A stretch of 64,000 nt of DNA from Kaistella soli (GTDB lineage Bacteria; Bacteroidota; Bacteroidia; Flavobacteriales; Weeksellaceae): contig NZ_JAHOPF010000002.1 in assembly GCF_019038595.1 (NCBI RefSeq), positions 124,001-188,000 of the forward strand, read 5' to 3'. Made by a program: the position numbers and the translations under genes. Below are positions 62,529 to 64,000 of this stretch, piece by piece. Every line of letters starts with the position of its first letter. Position 1 is the stretch's first letter. The notes beneath the pieces were generated by a model. That model saw nothing but the letters and a program-made list of their open reading frames with translations, was not told the origin of the DNA and did not search any database.

Positions 62529-63350
62529 ATGGACAAATTCTATAATGAAATATTACATAAATTAGAAACTGCAATTCAGGAACTGGAGATTGAAACCGAC
62601 TGCCCGATAAAAAGAATAGAAGCGGTTATAGAGCTTATCATTCAAAGCCTTGCCGATTTAAAGGAATTTGTATTGAAGCACGACTTTAAAAATATGGAAG
62701 AGGAAATCCATTTTTTCAAGTATCAGAAACCTGTTATTGTTTCAAAGCTCATTTACTACAATTCCATCTATAAAATAGAAACGAGAAGACCGTATGGAAA
62801 CAAGCGCACCAAGAAATATTTTACCAAAGAACTAAAAAAGCTAAAAAGGTTCTTTGAGAATAACCTTGATTTTTACAAGTATTACCGCAGTAACAATTCT
62901 TTCGTTGACGAGAAGTTTTTTGTACGTGGGAAGCACGATATAAGGTTATGGTTGGACACTTTTTATTTCGAGGCAGACCACCGCTTTTCTACTTCGCACG
63001 ATTATAAGGTTGCCAAGATAATTGCCAATGACCTGATACAAGTTTATTTGGAAGACAGGCTGAATAACATCAATGTGAAAAAGGGTTCGGACAATTCATT
63101 GAAATGGACAGCAAGCAAAACAGCACTTACAGAATTGATTTATGCACTGTACTCCCACGGTGTATTTAACAATGGGAATGCAGACATAAAATTGATAGCT
63201 AAAACTTTTGAAGATGCCTTCAATATTGAATTAGGCGATTTTTACCACACATTTATGGAACTGAAAGCCCGTAAGATAAACCGGACGAAATTCCTTGACA
63301 GCCTGTGTGAAGCACTGATAAAGAAAATGGACGAACAGGACGAAAAGTAA
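62529..63350 (+). CDS. rteC: RteC-like regulator
   Basis: The 273-residue protein matches RteC: MDKFYNEILHKLETAIQELE at the start, RRPYGNKRTKKYFTKELKKL and LKWTASKTALTELIYALYSH in the C-terminal part. In CTnDOT, RteC activates the excision gene cluster (xis2c, xis2d, exc). No tetracycline resistance gene or rteA/rteB is seen here, so its input signal differs or lies outside the window. Confidence 0.88.
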   Translation: MDKFYNEILHKLETAIQELEIETDCPIKRIEAVIELIIQSLADLKEFVLKHDFKNMEEEIHFFKYQKPVIVSKLIYYNSIYKIETRRPYGNKRTKKYFTKELKKLKRFFENNLDFYKYYRSNNSFVDEKFFVRGKHDIRLWLDTFYFEADHRFSTSHDYKVAKIIANDLIQVYLEDRLNNINVKKGSDNSLKWTASKTALTELIYALYSHGVFNNGNADIKLIAKTFEDAFNIELGDFYHTFMELKARKINRTKFLDSLCEALIKKMDEQDEK

Positions 63351-63357
63351 ACGACCA

Positions 63358-64000
63358 TTACAATACGCCACGCGACAGATGAACACCTTTCGTCCGTATA
63401 ATACTTTCCTGAACCTTTGGAGCTTCTTTCTGCTTTTCTACCTGCTCCGGGACTGCTTCCCCTTGCTTAACAGGTTCTATTGAAAGCTGTATCTTCCTTT
63501 CTACGGCTGCCAGTTCCGTTTTAAGTTCACTCAATCGACTTTCTTTAGACCACGTACCGTTAACCACTTCCTGAAGTATAGGTAGGTCTTTCTGTATTTC
63601 AGCGATTTTTTCCTGTTCCTGTTTTACAAAGCCCGGCAGCTTTTCCAAAGCCCTTAAAAAATTCATTGTGGCAGTTTCAGGGTCCTTTGCCATCAGACCG
63701 TTATTGTAGGTGTATTTGATATTTCCCTCGCCCTGTACCAAAAAGCGGTTTACCCGAATATCCGAACCCTCTTTTTCCGACATTTCTGTTTTGACCAACA
63801 GCGTAAAACCATACAAGCTGCCTATCTCTTCATACTGACCTGCGGTGCGGGCTTTGTCCGCAATCTCGTTCAGCTTCGCACCGATTTGTTTCGGATTTGC
63901 ATTGGGCGGCAAACCATCCAACAGCACAGGGTTTTCGATTGTACCGTCCGAACGCTTTTGGAGGCGTTGCTGTAAGTTTTCCCAGTCTGTACTCATCCGG
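63358..64000 (-). CDS. C-terminal part of a large helicase/methylase-type protein (5' end outside window)
   Basis: The frame is open to the right edge, so the ATG at 63996 is probably internal. The visible sequence (WENLQQRLQKRSDGTIENPV, then PPNANPKQIGAKLNEIADKA and a C-terminal coiled coil ending HLSRGVL) resembles the C-terminus of the very large DNA methylase/SNF2-helicase proteins of Bacteroidetes ICEs. That assignment is from memory. It is convergent with rteC, with seven bases between the stops. Confidence 0.6.
   Translation of the reverse strand, partial: RMSTDWENLQQRLQKRSDGTIENPVLLDGLPPNANPKQIGAKLNEIADKARTAGQYEEIGSLYGFTLLVKTEMSEKEGSDIRVNRFLVQGEGNIKYTYNNGLMAKDPETATMNFLRALEKLPGFVKQEQEKIAEIQKDLPILQEVVNGTWSKESRLSELKTELAAVERKIQLSIEPVKQGEAVPEQVEKQKEAPKVQESIIRTKGVHLSRGVL

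Larger units (their letters stand above)
16700..64000. mobile_element. CTnDOT-type integrative conjugative element (left end here, right end outside)
   Basis: The block starts with a tyrosine integrase and holds ssb, DUF932 and PRTRC genes, excisionase-like HTH genes, a tra set in CTnDOT order (traA, B/C, D, E, F, G, I, J, K, M, N, O, Q), a mobA/relaxase/coupling-protein set and rteC. Cargo modules sit between functional blocks: two unknown gene pairs, a SEC-C gene, an hsd-like operon, a mercury cassette and an efflux operon. The left end lies within 16382-16920; 16700 is approximate. The right end is not in the window. Confidence 0.9.

Overview
The window looks like a Flavobacteriia chromosome (Weeksellaceae such as Chryseobacterium, Kaistella or Elizabethkingia are the closest guess) carrying most of an integrative conjugative element (ICE). 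Signs of the phylum are the type IX secretion tail on an M4 peptidase, several promoters of the Bacteroidetes TAnnTTTG type, a PE-LIG-POL LigD next to Ku, and a CTnDOT-type tra set with DUF4133, DUF4134, DUF4141, DUF3872 and RteC proteins. The genus is an inference.

Chromosomal part (1 to about 16.4 kb): the 3' end of ligA, two secreted peptidases (M4 with FN3, GEVED and a sorting tail; M28), a P-type cation ATPase, exonuclease III, a Ku/LigD end-joining pair, a small lipoprotein, an SDR oxidoreductase, topoisomerase IB and an HD protein. It is a DNA-repair and stress neighbourhood.

ICE (about 16.4-16.9 kb to beyond 64 kb): a tyrosine integrase marks the left end. A two-gene cassette of unknown function follows (HExxH protein plus DUF4238), then a maintenance block (ssb, DUF932 and a PRTRC set containing a Ub-like protein, an E2-like protein and an E1-like ThiF). 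Next come a two-gene cassette (a protein with a HEPN-type R-x4-H motif plus a second protein), an orphan receiver, two excisionase-like HTH proteins and a SEC-C protein. The transfer genes run leftward from parA/traA (49.5 kb) to traQ (32.2 kb). They are interrupted between traD and traE by a 5.7-kb restriction-like operon: xre, hsdS, AAA ATPase, HNH nuclease, hsdM, with no hsdR. Rightward are mobA and the relaxase, a mercury-uptake cassette (ArsR, MerTP, GDCCVxC protein), the coupling protein, a TetR-controlled TolC/HlyD/ABC efflux operon and rteC. The C-terminus of a large leftward protein ends the window.

The main non-coding signals are these. (1) A pair of 16-bp boxes exactly 20 bp apart occurs at four places, upstream of the two HTH genes, traE, parA and the coupling-protein gene, which suggests one regulator controls all conjugation units. 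(2) A roughly 370-bp degenerate tetranucleotide array (TANN on the + strand) fills the gap directly upstream of parA. (3) A long near-perfect hairpin lies before mobA and is the best oriT candidate. (4) Operators can be read for the ArsR, TetR and XRE regulators. The best candidate for a little-described system is the hsdS-ATPase-HNH-hsdM operon, where a Septu-like ATPase/nuclease pair sits where a restriction subunit would be expected.
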